Of a stretch of 33,932 nucleotides of DNA, positions 22,877 through 30,095 are shown piece by piece. Made by a program: the position numbers and the translations under genes. Numbering within the stretch: position 1 is the first letter of the stretch; the number at the start of each line of letters is the position of its first letter. The notes under the pieces are model-generated. The model was not told where the DNA came from. It worked only from the letters and a program-made list of their open reading frames with translations, and searched no databases. The stretch comes from a virus, in the IMG/VR virus record IMGVR_UViG_3300046028_008740, positions 1 through 33,932 of that record. One strand, 5' to 3'.

Positions 22877-23635
22877 TTACCGATCCTCTTGCGGCCCGTT
22901 CAGGCGAGCGCCTTTGGTGTATCGCTGACGTACCGATGAAATACTACGACGTTGCGACGAAGTCAGCCTGGCTGCGTCATTGGCGGTCATTGTCAACGGA
23001 TTCAGATCGATTTTCAAAGCGGCTTCGATGGCGGCGGATTCGCTTTTTGACTGAACGTAAGGGCTCAATTTCGCCCGCACACTTTCCGCCATTGCGCCTT
23101 GCTGATTTTCGCGCCGGATTGCTATCAAGATGCGTTCCGCGTCCATCACTGTGGGGGCGTCATAGGCTTTTAAGCGCTGTTTTACGGCGGCCTGAAGGCC
23201 AGAATCGAGATCAAGTAATTTCATTGAAATATCGAGTTCCCGCGCGGCGGCTTTGTTCTTGTCGCGCATTTTGTCCATTTCCACCTTTTTCACCTCAGCC
23301 TTTTTTGCGGCGCTTTCCCGCTCGATTTGTGCGTTATCTCGCTCTGTTTGGGCGTGCTCCTGAGCCTCTGCCTTGGCTGCGTCGGTCCATTTCCGGACGT
23401 TCTCCGCAAGTGCCCAGGGTGGAATTTCGTACTTTTCCGACTTAAATCGGACAACTTTTTCGCCGTCGATTGTCTTCATTGCAATTATCGGCCCGTGATC
23501 AAACGGACGCTCGAAGCCACCGAACCGGGTGGACGCGGTTTCGGCGGTCCGATACAGCGATCCACCGGGCGGGATGTAAATTTCGTCACCAAGTTTGAAC
23601 TGGGCCAACATCAGGGCTGCGATCGAAGCGAACAT
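22877..23635 (-). CDS. Unknown protein with central coiled coil
   Basis: This is a 252-residue protein. The N-terminal 75 residues form a small beta domain (FKLGDEIYIPPGGSLYR, VVRFKSEKYEIPPWAL), a long charged helix at about 80-140 (rich in Lys, Glu and Ala) is likely coiled coil, and the C-terminal part is helical and basic (LTSSQRRSISSVRQRY). The N-terminal hydrophobic stretch MFASIAALMLAQF is short and not a convincing signal peptide. It is the last gene of its operon, before a strong terminator. A 202-residue frame on the other strand is a shadow. Confidence 0.6.
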   Translation of the reverse strand: MFASIAALMLAQFKLGDEIYIPPGGSLYRTAETASTRFGGFERPFDHGPIIAMKTIDGEKVVRFKSEKYEIPPWALAENVRKWTDAAKAEAQEHAQTERDNAQIERESAAKKAEVKKVEMDKMRDKNKAAARELDISMKLLDLDSGLQAAVKQRLKAYDAPTVMDAERILIAIRRENQQGAMAESVRAKLSPYVQSKSESAAIEAALKIDLNPLTMTANDAARLTSSQRRSISSVRQRYTKGARLNGPQEDR

Positions 23636-23675
23636 CGTTATTTTCCCAAAAAAAAGGTTGATCCGAATTGGAAAA

Positions 23676-23903
23676 TCATTCCGGCAGGGCGTCGATTGCC
23701 TGCCGGTTGATCTCGTTTTTCGACACGTTCTTTTGAATTGCGATCCGAGCCAACTTATCCGCCTGGTGGCGAAAAAGGATGGTTTCGAACCGAACCAGCT
23801 CCTCCGCCGAATCGGCCAACGATTTTACGCGACGATATTTTGGAGCTGGTCCCGGCGGGGATTTTCGGGGCCTGCCGGGGCCACGTTTGACAGGGTCGGT
23901 CAT
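23676..23903 (-). CDS. Small RHH-type DNA-binding protein with AT-hook-like start
   Basis: This is a 75-residue protein. RGPGRPRKS near the N-terminus resembles an AT-hook. The second half (LVRFETILFRHQADKL, then ARIAIQKNVSKNEINRQAIDAL) fits a beta strand plus two helices of the ribbon-helix-helix fold. It is a candidate regulator, possibly of the palindromic operators of the leftward promoters. It overlaps the preceding gene by 4 bases. Confidence 0.6.
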   Translation of the reverse strand: MTDPVKRGPGRPRKSPPGPAPKYRRVKSLADSAEELVRFETILFRHQADKLARIAIQKNVSKNEINRQAIDALPE

Positions 23904-24265
23904 ATTGTTTCCAGCTCCTCCCTAATCTTGTAGCTTGTTAATAGGTCCGCATATCCAGCTTGGTCATTGATTAATAGATCATTATTAGCCTGACGTGTAG
24001 CCAGAAGATGACCGTAATCATTTGCATTTCCGCAAGATACCTGATCATCATCATCTGCTTCAAATAAGTCTTCTGAGTGCCGAGGGAAATCAAACCATCC
24101 ACGCATCCTCACAAGTGTATCGGCGTGAAAATCCTGTAAGAGTTCAGGCGTGCAAGTATCTACACTGACCACTTCTGGGCTTCGAGGCGGGTGCGAAAGC
24201 TGTGGGCTAATCCACAAAATATAAAGCTCGTCGTTGTTTTTACGAAGTTCAATCGTACCGTTCAT
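23900..24265 (-). CDS. Unknown acidic protein
   Basis: I do not recognise this 121-residue acidic protein. Hydrophobic strands occur only at the start (TIELRKNNDELYILWI); the rest is polar with an acidic patch (LFEADDDDQ). It has a good ribosome binding site (CAGGAGCC) and overlaps the RHH-type gene by 4 bases, so both are made from the same message. Small acidic early proteins are sometimes DNA mimics; there is no direct evidence of that here. Confidence 0.55.
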   Translation of the reverse strand: MNGTIELRKNNDELYILWISPQLSHPPRSPEVVSVDTCTPELLQDFHADTLVRMRGWFDFPRHSEDLFEADDDDQVSCGNANDYGHLLATRQANNDLLINDQAGYADLLTSYKIREELETI

Positions 24266-24288
24266 CGGTCTGGCTCCTGTTAGTGTGA

Positions 24289-24795
24289 TTAGATATTAGA
24301 TTCGATTTGGTCGGCTATTGCTCTCAAAGCGATAGCCATGATTGATTTAAATCCTTTGGTATCGCAGTCGATAAGCTTTTCGACATCCAGCCACCGGGCA
24401 AAGTGCTCTACGTGCGTGTACTCGAACCGATCGTCGCCTGTATACTCAGCGATCAGCAGTTCCGCCGCCTCGCTGCAAGGGACCGGCCTCCACTCTTGAT
24501 ACCGTTGAACTTTGCCGTCGTGCCTGAACAGCTTGATCCACAGGTACTCAGGATCTTCGGAAAGCTCGCCAGACTCCCAGGATGGACTGACCCAGTCGGA
24601 CCCAACAAGCACAGGATCTTCATCCGAAAGATCGTCAATCTTGCAGACAGCCCACTCGTCCATCCATACACGCTGTAAACCGTTTGGCTCGTAGAAACGA
24701 GTCAAAAGGATTGTGCCCGCAGGCTGAAGGGCGGCAAACCTCTGGATCAAGACTTCGGTTTCGTCGATATCTTCGGCAATTTTCAAGTGGCTCAT
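24289..24795 (-). CDS. Unknown acidic protein, first gene after promoter copy 2
   Basis: I recognise no family for this 168-residue, acidic, tryptophan-rich protein (WMDEWAVCKI, SDWVSPSWESGEL, EHFARWLDVEKL). It has AGGAG upstream of its ATG and follows promoter copy 2 by about 50 bases, so it is expected to be strongly made when the operator is free. No membrane segment. Confidence 0.6.
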   Translation of the reverse strand: MSHLKIAEDIDETEVLIQRFAALQPAGTILLTRFYEPNGLQRVWMDEWAVCKIDDLSDEDPVLVGSDWVSPSWESGELSEDPEYLWIKLFRHDGKVQRYQEWRPVPCSEAAELLIAEYTGDDRFEYTHVEHFARWLDVEKLIDCDTKGFKSIMAIALRAIADQIESNI

Positions 24796-24808
24796 CGTTC
24801 CGGCTCCT

Positions 24809-24876
24809 GTTGTTTTGTTTCTTACTTTTCTTACCCTTACACCTATATTATAGCACCTATTCCGGAATAGTCAATA
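24809..24876 (-). promoter_or_regulatory. Promoter/operator copy 2 (leftward), 68-bp repeat
   Basis: This copy is identical over 68 bp to 22732-22799. TTGACT is at 24874-24869, TATAAT at 24852-24847, and the palindrome ctattccggaatag at 24857-24870 lies between them. It drives the 168-residue gene and three downstream genes up to the terminator at 22848-22818. Confidence 0.85.
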
Positions 24877-24919
24877 ACTAATCCAAGATAATTCCAAAAC
24901 TTTTTCGGATTCAGCCGAC

Positions 24920-24953
24920 AAAAAAACCCGTCAAACCTTCTAGGAAAAACGGG
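24920..24953 (-). terminator. Probable terminator after the integrase operon
   Basis: Reading leftward, cccgt (complement of 24949-24953) pairs with acggg (complement of 24927-24931), with a short inner cct/agg stem, and seven U follow (A-run 24920-24926). The stem is short and interrupted, so strength is moderate. It would end transcription from the integrase side before promoter copy 2. Confidence 0.6.
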
Positions 24954-25137
24954 CCTTACTTCCTGGAAATACGTCGTCCCCGATCCAAGCGGCTCCGTAT
25001 TTGCGGCTCCACTGACTGGCACGAAAGCACCGATCAATAAGCTCCGCTCCGGCCTTCGCCGGGTTTGTGAATACACAGTGTAGCACAGGTTGCAAAGGAT
25101 CAATTTCGCACCTCTCCCCCCTCCCCTGCCCCGCCAT
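24940..25137 (-). CDS. Small protein of unknown function
   Basis: The product has 65 residues from the ATG at 25137; the start is uncertain because no good ribosome binding site precedes it. The sequence CEIDPLQPVLHCVFTNP, then AELIDRCFRASQW and YGAAWIGDDVFPGSKARF looks protein-like with conserved-type aromatic and Cys residues. It overlaps the end of the upstream gene in another frame. Its 3' end overlaps the probable terminator. Confidence 0.4.
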   Translation of the reverse strand: MAGQGRGERCEIDPLQPVLHCVFTNPAKAGAELIDRCFRASQWSRKYGAAWIGDDVFPGSKARFS

Positions 25138-25420
25138 CGGCCACAGTTTCGGCCACAATTTCGACGGCCTGAATCGAGCGTTTTAGGCGCGACAAACTAG
25201 CCCCGCGAAGCCGCATCATCGCGGTGATTCCGTCGATCTGTGATCTTGGGAGCGTTTCGACCAACGCCACAAGACCGCGCGTGACAATCGGACCGGATCC
25301 GCCATCGATCGTATATTCCAAAGCACCCAGGAGCGCCGAGGCGTCGGGCGAAAGGTTGCATCCCAACTTTTGACCGGCGTTCGAAATCTTCGTTTCTTCG
25401 CCGCGTAATTTCTTCGCCAC
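25100..25420 (-). CDS. Small protein of unknown function downstream of integrase
   Basis: The product has 106 residues from a GTG with GAGG 7 bases upstream. A basic N-terminus is followed by a helical middle (LSPDASALLGALEYTI, IVTRGLVALVETLP) that could be an RHH-like or other small DNA-binding fold, and a Gly-rich acidic end. It lies 77 bases after the integrase in the same direction. Accessory regulator is a guess only. Confidence 0.45.
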   Translation of the reverse strand: MAKKLRGEETKISNAGQKLGCNLSPDASALLGALEYTIDGGSGPIVTRGLVALVETLPRSQIDGITAMMRLRGASLSRLKRSIQAVEIVAETVADGGAGEGGEVRN

Positions 25421-25497
25421 TTCAGAACCTCATTTCTTCGAAAGATCCCGCCGCCATCGTGACGACGGGAATTCAACCCGTTGATCCTAAGCTACCT

Positions 25498-26586
25498 CTA
25501 CCCCCCCCCCCCCCCTAAATTAACATCGGGATAAAGCTGTTCAGCGACACTTAAAAGCGCTTCGATTGTCTCTTTAGAGTATCGGCGCGTCATTCTCGGA
25601 TCTGTATGCCTCAGAACCTTTTGCGCGGATTCAATATTGAGTTTTGCATTGATTTCAGTTGCAAGGTTGTGCCTAAGTTGGTGAGGGTACCAGTGAGGCA
25701 CACCCGCCGATATGCAAGCCTTGGCAACCGATTTAGCCTGGTGGCCGACTGACCACGGAAACCAACGATCGCAAAATGATTTGGGCATATTTGCAATCAA
25801 AATTTCAACGGCTGGCGAAGGTATCAAAACAAAAGTGATACCGATGTGCTCAAGGGTTTTGTGTTTTTCTAACCGGTATATCCAGTGCGCTCGAGACATA
25901 TCACAATCTTGGGGCCGCATCTTCAGAAGCTCTTGCGACCTCATTCCGGTCAATCGCTGAATCTGGATTGCGATTTTTACGCGAGCTGGTAAGAAGGGCA
26001 GGGCCAGTTCATACTGAGACGATGTGACGGGCTGCACGTCCGGATTATCCACCGCGCCTTCGCGGCCAGGTGCGATCGGCTTGACGGCAGCCAGTCGTTG
26101 CCAAACGTCAGGCTCCAATAAGCCTTCTTCGACGGCCCATTTATAACACGCCACGATTTGTGTGGCTCTCTTATTGACTGTGCGCCTGACTTGACCACGC
26201 TTGATAAGCGCCTTTCGAATGGTCTTGAGATGTGCAGGCCCAAACTCGCTCGCAAGCCGGCTGCCCCACAGATCGCTCATGGCTTCGATGGCGTACTTAA
26301 GATTTACGGCCTCGGTCCGACCTTTTTTATTGTGCCCATAGTAGGCGACAGCGTAGGTAAGGTACTTGATTCCTAATTCCATCACCGTCAGTGGTTTTTG
26401 CGGCACAATCTCGGCTGGCCAATCACCGGTGGCATGGATGATTTCGCAGAGTTCGTAATAGGCTTGCCGTGATTCTGGGGAGTTGTAGAGCCCCGGAAGA
26501 TACTTGAACACGGTGTTGAAATAGATTCTGGCGCGTCCAGAACTATGCAAAGTGTAAGTGGGTATAGGGTTAGGAGGGCGAGCCAT
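25498..26586 (-). CDS. int: Tyrosine recombinase / phage integrase
   Basis: The product has 362 residues from the ATG at 26586. Catalytic residues are visible: R216 in LTGMRSQELL, K241 or K243 in RLEKHKT, H302 and R305 in PHQLRHNLAT, H327 in VLRHTDP and the nucleophile Y336 in RRYSKE. The N-terminal 60 residues with NSPESRQAYYEL are of the type common in planctomycete integrases, followed by a core-binding domain. It should recombine the tRNA-like site 105 bases upstream. The last five codons are all GGG in a run of 15 G directly before the stop, so the C-terminus is prone to slippage. Confidence 0.93.
   Translation of the reverse strand: MARPPNPIPTYTLHSSGRARIYFNTVFKYLPGLYNSPESRQAYYELCEIIHATGDWPAEIVPQKPLTVMELGIKYLTYAVAYYGHNKKGRTEAVNLKYAIEAMSDLWGSRLASEFGPAHLKTIRKALIKRGQVRRTVNKRATQIVACYKWAVEEGLLEPDVWQRLAAVKPIAPGREGAVDNPDVQPVTSSQYELALPFLPARVKIAIQIQRLTGMRSQELLKMRPQDCDMSRAHWIYRLEKHKTLEHIGITFVLIPSPAVEILIANMPKSFCDRWFPWSVGHQAKSVAKACISAGVPHWYPHQLRHNLATEINAKLNIESAQKVLRHTDPRMTRRYSKETIEALLSVAEQLYPDVNLGGGGG
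25501..25515. repeat. 15-C homopolymer at the integrase 3' end
   Basis: Fifteen C on the plus strand encode five terminal Gly of the integrase. Gain or loss of one base would shift the frame just before the stop and extend the protein. Confidence 0.9.
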
Positions 26587-26622
26587 GTCGCCACCGTGGT
26601 AAATTCTCAACATTTGTGTCAA

Positions 26623-26814
26623 AGAACTCAGGTAAACCAGATCGCTTAACGTCTTGTCGTAAAAGTCTAGTTCGTAAAGACTTATGCCAATACACCCGAG
26701 AGGATTTGAACCTCTGACCTTTTGCTCCGGAGATTTGCTTAGTTGACATCATCAAATCGGGTCCGGGTGTAGTCGATGCAGGTTAAGGATTTACAGCGAT
26801 TTAGCTGGCAAACG
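26623..26814 (-). other. attP: Phage attachment site (attP) region with tRNA-Arg 3' half
   Basis: On the minus strand 26732-26691 reads like the 3' part of a tRNA: anticodon loop CTCCGGA (anticodon CCG, Arg), variable AGGTC, T-arm AGAGG TTCAAAT CCTCT, 3' acceptor CGGGTGT and A. No D-arm or matching 5' anticodon stem exists, so it is not a full tRNA, although ACACCCG at 26770-26764 could pair with the acceptor. This is expected for an attP core matching the 3' end of a host tRNA gene. Flanking repeats such as ctttacgaac and cttttacgac (minus strand, about 26655-26681) may be integrase arm sites. Confidence 0.75.
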
Positions 26815-27042
26815 TCACGCTTCTTCCTCTTGCTCCAGAAACTTCGTCGTTGCCTGGTAAGCTTCTTCACGCTCTTTATCAGAGAGTGACAAGAAGTGGT
26901 TCAGCGCGGTGAGTGGTAGTAAATACTGACCAGACACCCGACCACTCACTTTCCGCCCGTTTACCTGCTGCCTTGCGGTCTCTGTGCGGATCGTGTCCCG
27001 CCACTGTTTTGGGATCCGCATCTCAAATCTTACAAGTTCCAT
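26815..27042 (-). CDS. Small putative DNA-binding regulator, divergent gene
   Basis: This is a 75-residue protein. LVRFEMRIPKQWRDTIRTE near the N-terminus fits the strand and first helix of a ribbon-helix-helix protein; the C-terminal half is helical and acidic. It has a strong AAAGGAGGT upstream and its own promoter (TTGACG 27099-27094, 17 bp, GATACT 27076-27071). It faces away from another RHH-type gene across a shared control region, as repressor genes of temperate phages do. Confidence 0.6.
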   Translation of the reverse strand: MELVRFEMRIPKQWRDTIRTETARQQVNGRKVSGRVSGQYLLPLTALNHFLSLSDKEREEAYQATTKFLEQEEEA

Positions 27043-27070
27043 TTTTGGTACCTCCTTTCTACTAAGAGAT

Positions 27071-27175
27071 AGTATCGTCTATTTACGTATTTCCGTCAAA
27101 CAGTGATTACGGATTTTCGATTTGGCCGATTTTACGAACTTACCACTTGACGTAATTACGGAATTGTGTTACGTT
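27071..27175. promoter_or_regulatory. Divergent promoter pair with repeated ATTACGGA boxes
   Basis: Leftward promoter: TTGACG (27099-27094), 17 bp, GATACT (27076-27071). Rightward promoter: TTGACG (27147-27152), 17 bp, TACGTT (27170-27175). ATTACGGA occurs at 27106-27113 and 27155-27162, the latter inside the palindrome cgtaattacg (27151-27160) overlapping the rightward -35 box. Further copies lie at 27368-27375 (as TTTACGGA) and 27424-27431, the last again as cgtaattacgg. These are likely operator sites of a small regulator. Confidence 0.65.
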
Positions 27176-27217
27176 CTCATTGCGTTGGTTGGTTTCACAT
27201 TCAGGGGATAAATAAAA

Positions 27218-27424
27218 ATGATTCGCAAGCGCGTCGAGTTCCATCTCGAAGAGTCTCTCTATACCGATTTGTTGGTCATGTCCATTGAGCTCGATCAAAA
27301 GATGGCCACTTTGATCAGGGGCTCGCTGATCAAGCAACTCGACCACCATAAAAAAACATCGGCAAAATTTACGGAATTGCGAACTCTCGTATTGACGAGA
27401 CGCCGAAAAAGCGTAAAGTCGTAA
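27218..27424 (+). CDS. RHH-type (Arc/CopG-like) regulator
   Basis: This is a 68-residue basic protein. RKRVEFHLEESLYTDLLVM and then SIELDQKMATLIRGSLIKQL match the strand-helix-helix arrangement of Arc/CopG proteins. It is the first gene of the rightward early operon and lies between two sets of ATTACGGA boxes (27106-27162 and 27368-27431), which makes autoregulation likely. The Lys/Arg-rich tail may help DNA binding. Confidence 0.65.
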   Translation: MIRKRVEFHLEESLYTDLLVMSIELDQKMATLIRGSLIKQLDHHKKTSAKFTELRTLVLTRRRKSVKS

Positions 27425-27469
27425 TTACGGAAAAGCGGATTTCTGACACATCTAACGATAGGGATCAAA

Positions 27470-27670
27470 ATGCAAACAGCCAACTACGGTGCCGGTTACG
27501 AAGTCCAAATAACTCGGGAAAGAGGTGAGGGCTTTACGGTGAGACGAATCGGCCCTTACCTCTCTCCACGAATTGCATCGCTCAAAGCTCGCAGGGTGCG
27601 TTACCGTGCTGACCAAGTGGTTGAAGTGATCCAATGTTCCGAAAACAATGAGGATCGGTGGTCGTCATGA
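27470..27670 (+). CDS. Small unknown early protein
   Basis: This is a 66-residue basic protein with beta-type N-terminal half (GYEVQITRERGEGFTVRRI) and a helical basic middle (RIASLKARRVRYRADQ). It overlaps the start of the exonuclease gene by 4 bases (ATGA) and has GGGA upstream. A palindromic ATTACGG box lies 39 bases before its start, so it may also have its own regulated promoter. Function unknown. Confidence 0.5.
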   Translation: MQTANYGAGYEVQITRERGEGFTVRRIGPYLSPRIASLKARRVRYRADQVVEVIQCSENNEDRWSS

Positions 27671-28578
27671 ACAGTATAGCAGAAGTTTTGCCACGCGATA
27701 TGTATTACGGGTCCGCCCTGGTGGCCTCTATCCTCGGATTGGATGGCGCGTTTGGGTCACGGTATTCGGTCTGGGATCGGATGTTGAACGGCCATCAAGA
27801 TCCTGTCAACGATTACATGAAGTGGGGTGTGCGGCTTGAAGATGACATTTTGGAGGAGTACGAAGAACACGAAGGAGCGGGCAAGATTGTTGCTCTCCAA
27901 GCTCATTACGCCTATCCGGAATGGCCCAAAGCTCGTGCCACTCTTGATGCTGTCGCCTTGGTGGACGGCGAACGGGTTGTCGTTGAAGCGAAATCGTCGG
28001 GTGATTGGGATTGGGACGAAGTTCCGTTGTCTTATGAGGCTCAGGTTCAGTGGCAGCTTGGTTGCGCTGGTCTGAAACGGGCTCATTTGATTGTCTGGTT
28101 TCGGACGACCTGCAGACCCAAAATGTTCGTGATTGATTTTCAGCCACAAATCTTTGATCAAATGATCGAAGCGGTTCGATCTTTTGATGAGGATCATGTT
28201 TTGACGGGCATTCCGCCTGAAGTCGATGGGCATTCCGCCACGACTGAGGCTCTGAAGCGGATCAAGGGTAATGGCCAGATTGCGGCCATTGATCAGGTTG
28301 CGGGTGATGTTGTTTTGTTGGCTCAGTTAAAAGAGGCGATTAAATCGCTCGAATCGCAGGAAGATGAAGTTTCCAATCGGATCAAGGCGGCCCTGGGCGA
28401 ATGCGAAAAGGGGACCGTCAATGGCGATGTGGTGGTGACTTGGGGCTCTCGGTCCAGCTCTCGGTTCGATCAAAAATCGTTTAAGGCCGATCATTCTGAT
28501 CTGGCTGCAAAGTACGTTGTGACAAGCGTTTTTCGTGACGGTCTAAGATTCAAAAAACAGAAAGAAGCACTCAAATGA
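27667..28578 (+). CDS. YqaJ-type viral recombinase exonuclease
   Basis: This 303-residue protein is predicted to be the 5'-3' exonuclease that makes single-stranded ends for the annealase encoded next. The nuclease core is recognisable: E58 in GVRLEDDILE, D94 in ARATLDAVAL, E107-A-K109 in VVVEAKSSG, and Gln residues in EAQVQWQLGCAG, the usual YqaJ/lambda-exo order. The C-terminal 90 residues are helical and basic. It overlaps RecT by 4 bases, so the pair is co-translated. Confidence 0.88.
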   Translation: MNSIAEVLPRDMYYGSALVASILGLDGAFGSRYSVWDRMLNGHQDPVNDYMKWGVRLEDDILEEYEEHEGAGKIVALQAHYAYPEWPKARATLDAVALVDGERVVVEAKSSGDWDWDEVPLSYEAQVQWQLGCAGLKRAHLIVWFRTTCRPKMFVIDFQPQIFDQMIEAVRSFDEDHVLTGIPPEVDGHSATTEALKRIKGNGQIAAIDQVAGDVVLLAQLKEAIKSLESQEDEVSNRIKAALGECEKGTVNGDVVVTWGSRSSSRFDQKSFKADHSDLAAKYVVTSVFRDGLRFKKQKEALK

Positions 28579-29891
28579 GTATTGCAACAACTCCAGTCGG
28601 TAGGCTTGATTCGGCCATGAATGGCCAAAAACGTCCGGCTCCGGATCATCCAACGATTGCCAGAATTCAGGCGAAAGCCATTGAATTTGGGAAGGCAATG
28701 CCAAAAGTCATGACGGTGGATCGTTTTATGAGAGTTGCCATTGGGGCGATTCGTCGTAATCCAAAGCTGTTGGAATGCGATCCGCTTTCGCTTATGGGTT
28801 CGCTGCTGGTGGCGGCCCAGCTCGGGTTGGAGGTCAACACGCCTTTGGGTCATTATTATTTGATCCCTCGGTATAACGGCAAAACTGGCAAAAACGAAGC
28901 CGATGGCCAGATTGGGTATAAAGGCTGGATTGAGCTGCTCAATCGAACCGGCGCGGTTCGTGATTTGGCGGCCCACGTTGTTTACGAACGCGACGAATTT
29001 ACCTATTCTCTTGGCGATGATGAAAAGATCGTTCACGTTCCGGCCTTGGGTGATCGTGGTGAGGCGATTGCATTTTATGTGATTGTTAAGCTCACGAACG
29101 GTGGGGTGCGGCGTCGCGTTTTGTCTCGTCACGATGTGGATCAATATCGGAAACGTTCAAAGTCTCCGAATAATGGTCCTTGGGTGAGCGATTATAACGC
29201 GATGGCTTTGAAGACGACGTTTCTTCGCGAAGTGCCATGGTTGCCCATGTCGCTGGAATTGCGGGAAGCGGTGTCATATGAAAATGCGGTCGATGCCCAG
29301 GCGAAAATCGTTTACAAAGATGGCTCGAATCAGATTGATTATGAAGTTCCGGAACCGGTTCAGCAGATCGAATCGCAATATCAACAACCGGATTACGAGC
29401 CTGAATACGAGCCTGAGCCTGAACCGGTGCCTGTTGAAAAGCCACGTCAAACACGTCGTGCGCCTTCGCGGCTGCCGGCTCCGGCGACGGTTATCGAAGA
29501 GGGTGTGCCTGAGGTGGTGGCTCCGTCGGTGCCGGTGGCTCCGAAACATTTGAGCGAGTCGAATCCCGATCACGTTCGAGCGTTCGAAAGTTGGATTTCG
29601 GCAAAGGAAACCGAAGTTCGCGCTGCTGGTCTGGATCATCTGTGTCTGCCGGGTGCATTGGCCAGGGCGATTTATGCGAATTTAGTGGAGCGCGGAATTG
29701 CTCAGCAATGTGCCGATACTTACGGCCAAAAACGGCTGAATATTGCCAAATTGCGAAGGGATTGGGATGAGACTTTGAACCTTCTGAATATCTCATTCGG
29801 ATTGCTCTTGAAGAAATCGGAACCTGAAAAGAACGTTTCTGGTGAGGCGCCTTGGCAGGATGGTAACGACGGGTACCAGGGCGATTATTGA
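28575..29891 (+). CDS. recT: RecT-family single-strand annealing protein with extra C-terminal domain
   Basis: This is a 438-residue protein. Residues about 25-240 match RecT (LLVAAQLGLEVNTPLGHYYL, GYKGWIELLNRTG, YNAMALKTTFLREVPWLP). Typical RecT proteins have about 270 residues; here a Pro/Glu-rich linker (near 265-290) leads to a further 130-residue helical domain and an acidic aromatic tail (WQDGNDGYQGDY) that resembles single-strand binding protein tips. The partner exonuclease is directly upstream. Together they form the phage homologous recombination pair. Confidence 0.9.
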   Translation: MSIATTPVGRLDSAMNGQKRPAPDHPTIARIQAKAIEFGKAMPKVMTVDRFMRVAIGAIRRNPKLLECDPLSLMGSLLVAAQLGLEVNTPLGHYYLIPRYNGKTGKNEADGQIGYKGWIELLNRTGAVRDLAAHVVYERDEFTYSLGDDEKIVHVPALGDRGEAIAFYVIVKLTNGGVRRRVLSRHDVDQYRKRSKSPNNGPWVSDYNAMALKTTFLREVPWLPMSLELREAVSYENAVDAQAKIVYKDGSNQIDYEVPEPVQQIESQYQQPDYEPEYEPEPEPVPVEKPRQTRRAPSRLPAPATVIEEGVPEVVAPSVPVAPKHLSESNPDHVRAFESWISAKETEVRAAGLDHLCLPGALARAIYANLVERGIAQQCADTYGQKRLNIAKLRRDWDETLNLLNISFGLLLKKSEPEKNVSGEAPWQDGNDGYQGDY

Positions 29892-29921
29892 TTGGGGATT
29901 AAAACCGTCGTCAGTGGGTCA

Positions 29922-29965
29922 AGGGGGTCTATTTCCCTGCGTTGGTTCGATTCCAACGGGCGGCT
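29922..29965 (+). other. tRNA-like double hairpin (T-arm and anticodon-arm-like)
   Basis: Stem AGGGG/TCCCT (29922-29926 and 29934-29938, one G-U) with 7-base loop GTCTATT is followed by a perfect T-arm GTTGG TTCGATT CCAAC (29941-29957) and GGGCGGCT. No matching 5' acceptor or D-arm is found and the variable region has only 2 bases, so a working tRNA is unlikely. It may be a tRNA remnant or a structured leader. The rest of 29892-30147 contains no convincing gene. Confidence 0.3.
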
Positions 29966-30095
29966 TGTCAGGTTGGCTAACGATATCCAGTCGGCTTGAC
30001 AGACTCCTCGATTTCTTGATTCCGACCTTGTTTTTTCGGCTTTGCAGTCGGGCAGGGTCACTTGATTAATGGGGGCGTTGGCTGGTCATACTCGC

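Noticed and set aside
22837-23445. A 202-residue frame on the plus strand
   Set aside because: It lies opposite the longer coiled-coil gene, which has a plausible operon, promoter and terminator. The plus-strand product is low-complexity and Arg/Phe/Pro-rich.
22732-24876. The 68-bp repeats as insertion sequence ends
   Set aside because: They are direct, not inverted, contain consensus promoter boxes and no transposase lies between them.
26691-26771. A complete tRNA gene on the minus strand
   Set aside because: The T-arm and 3' acceptor are good, but no D-arm exists and the anticodon loop has no pairing 5' stem. A tRNA 3' half in attP explains it better.
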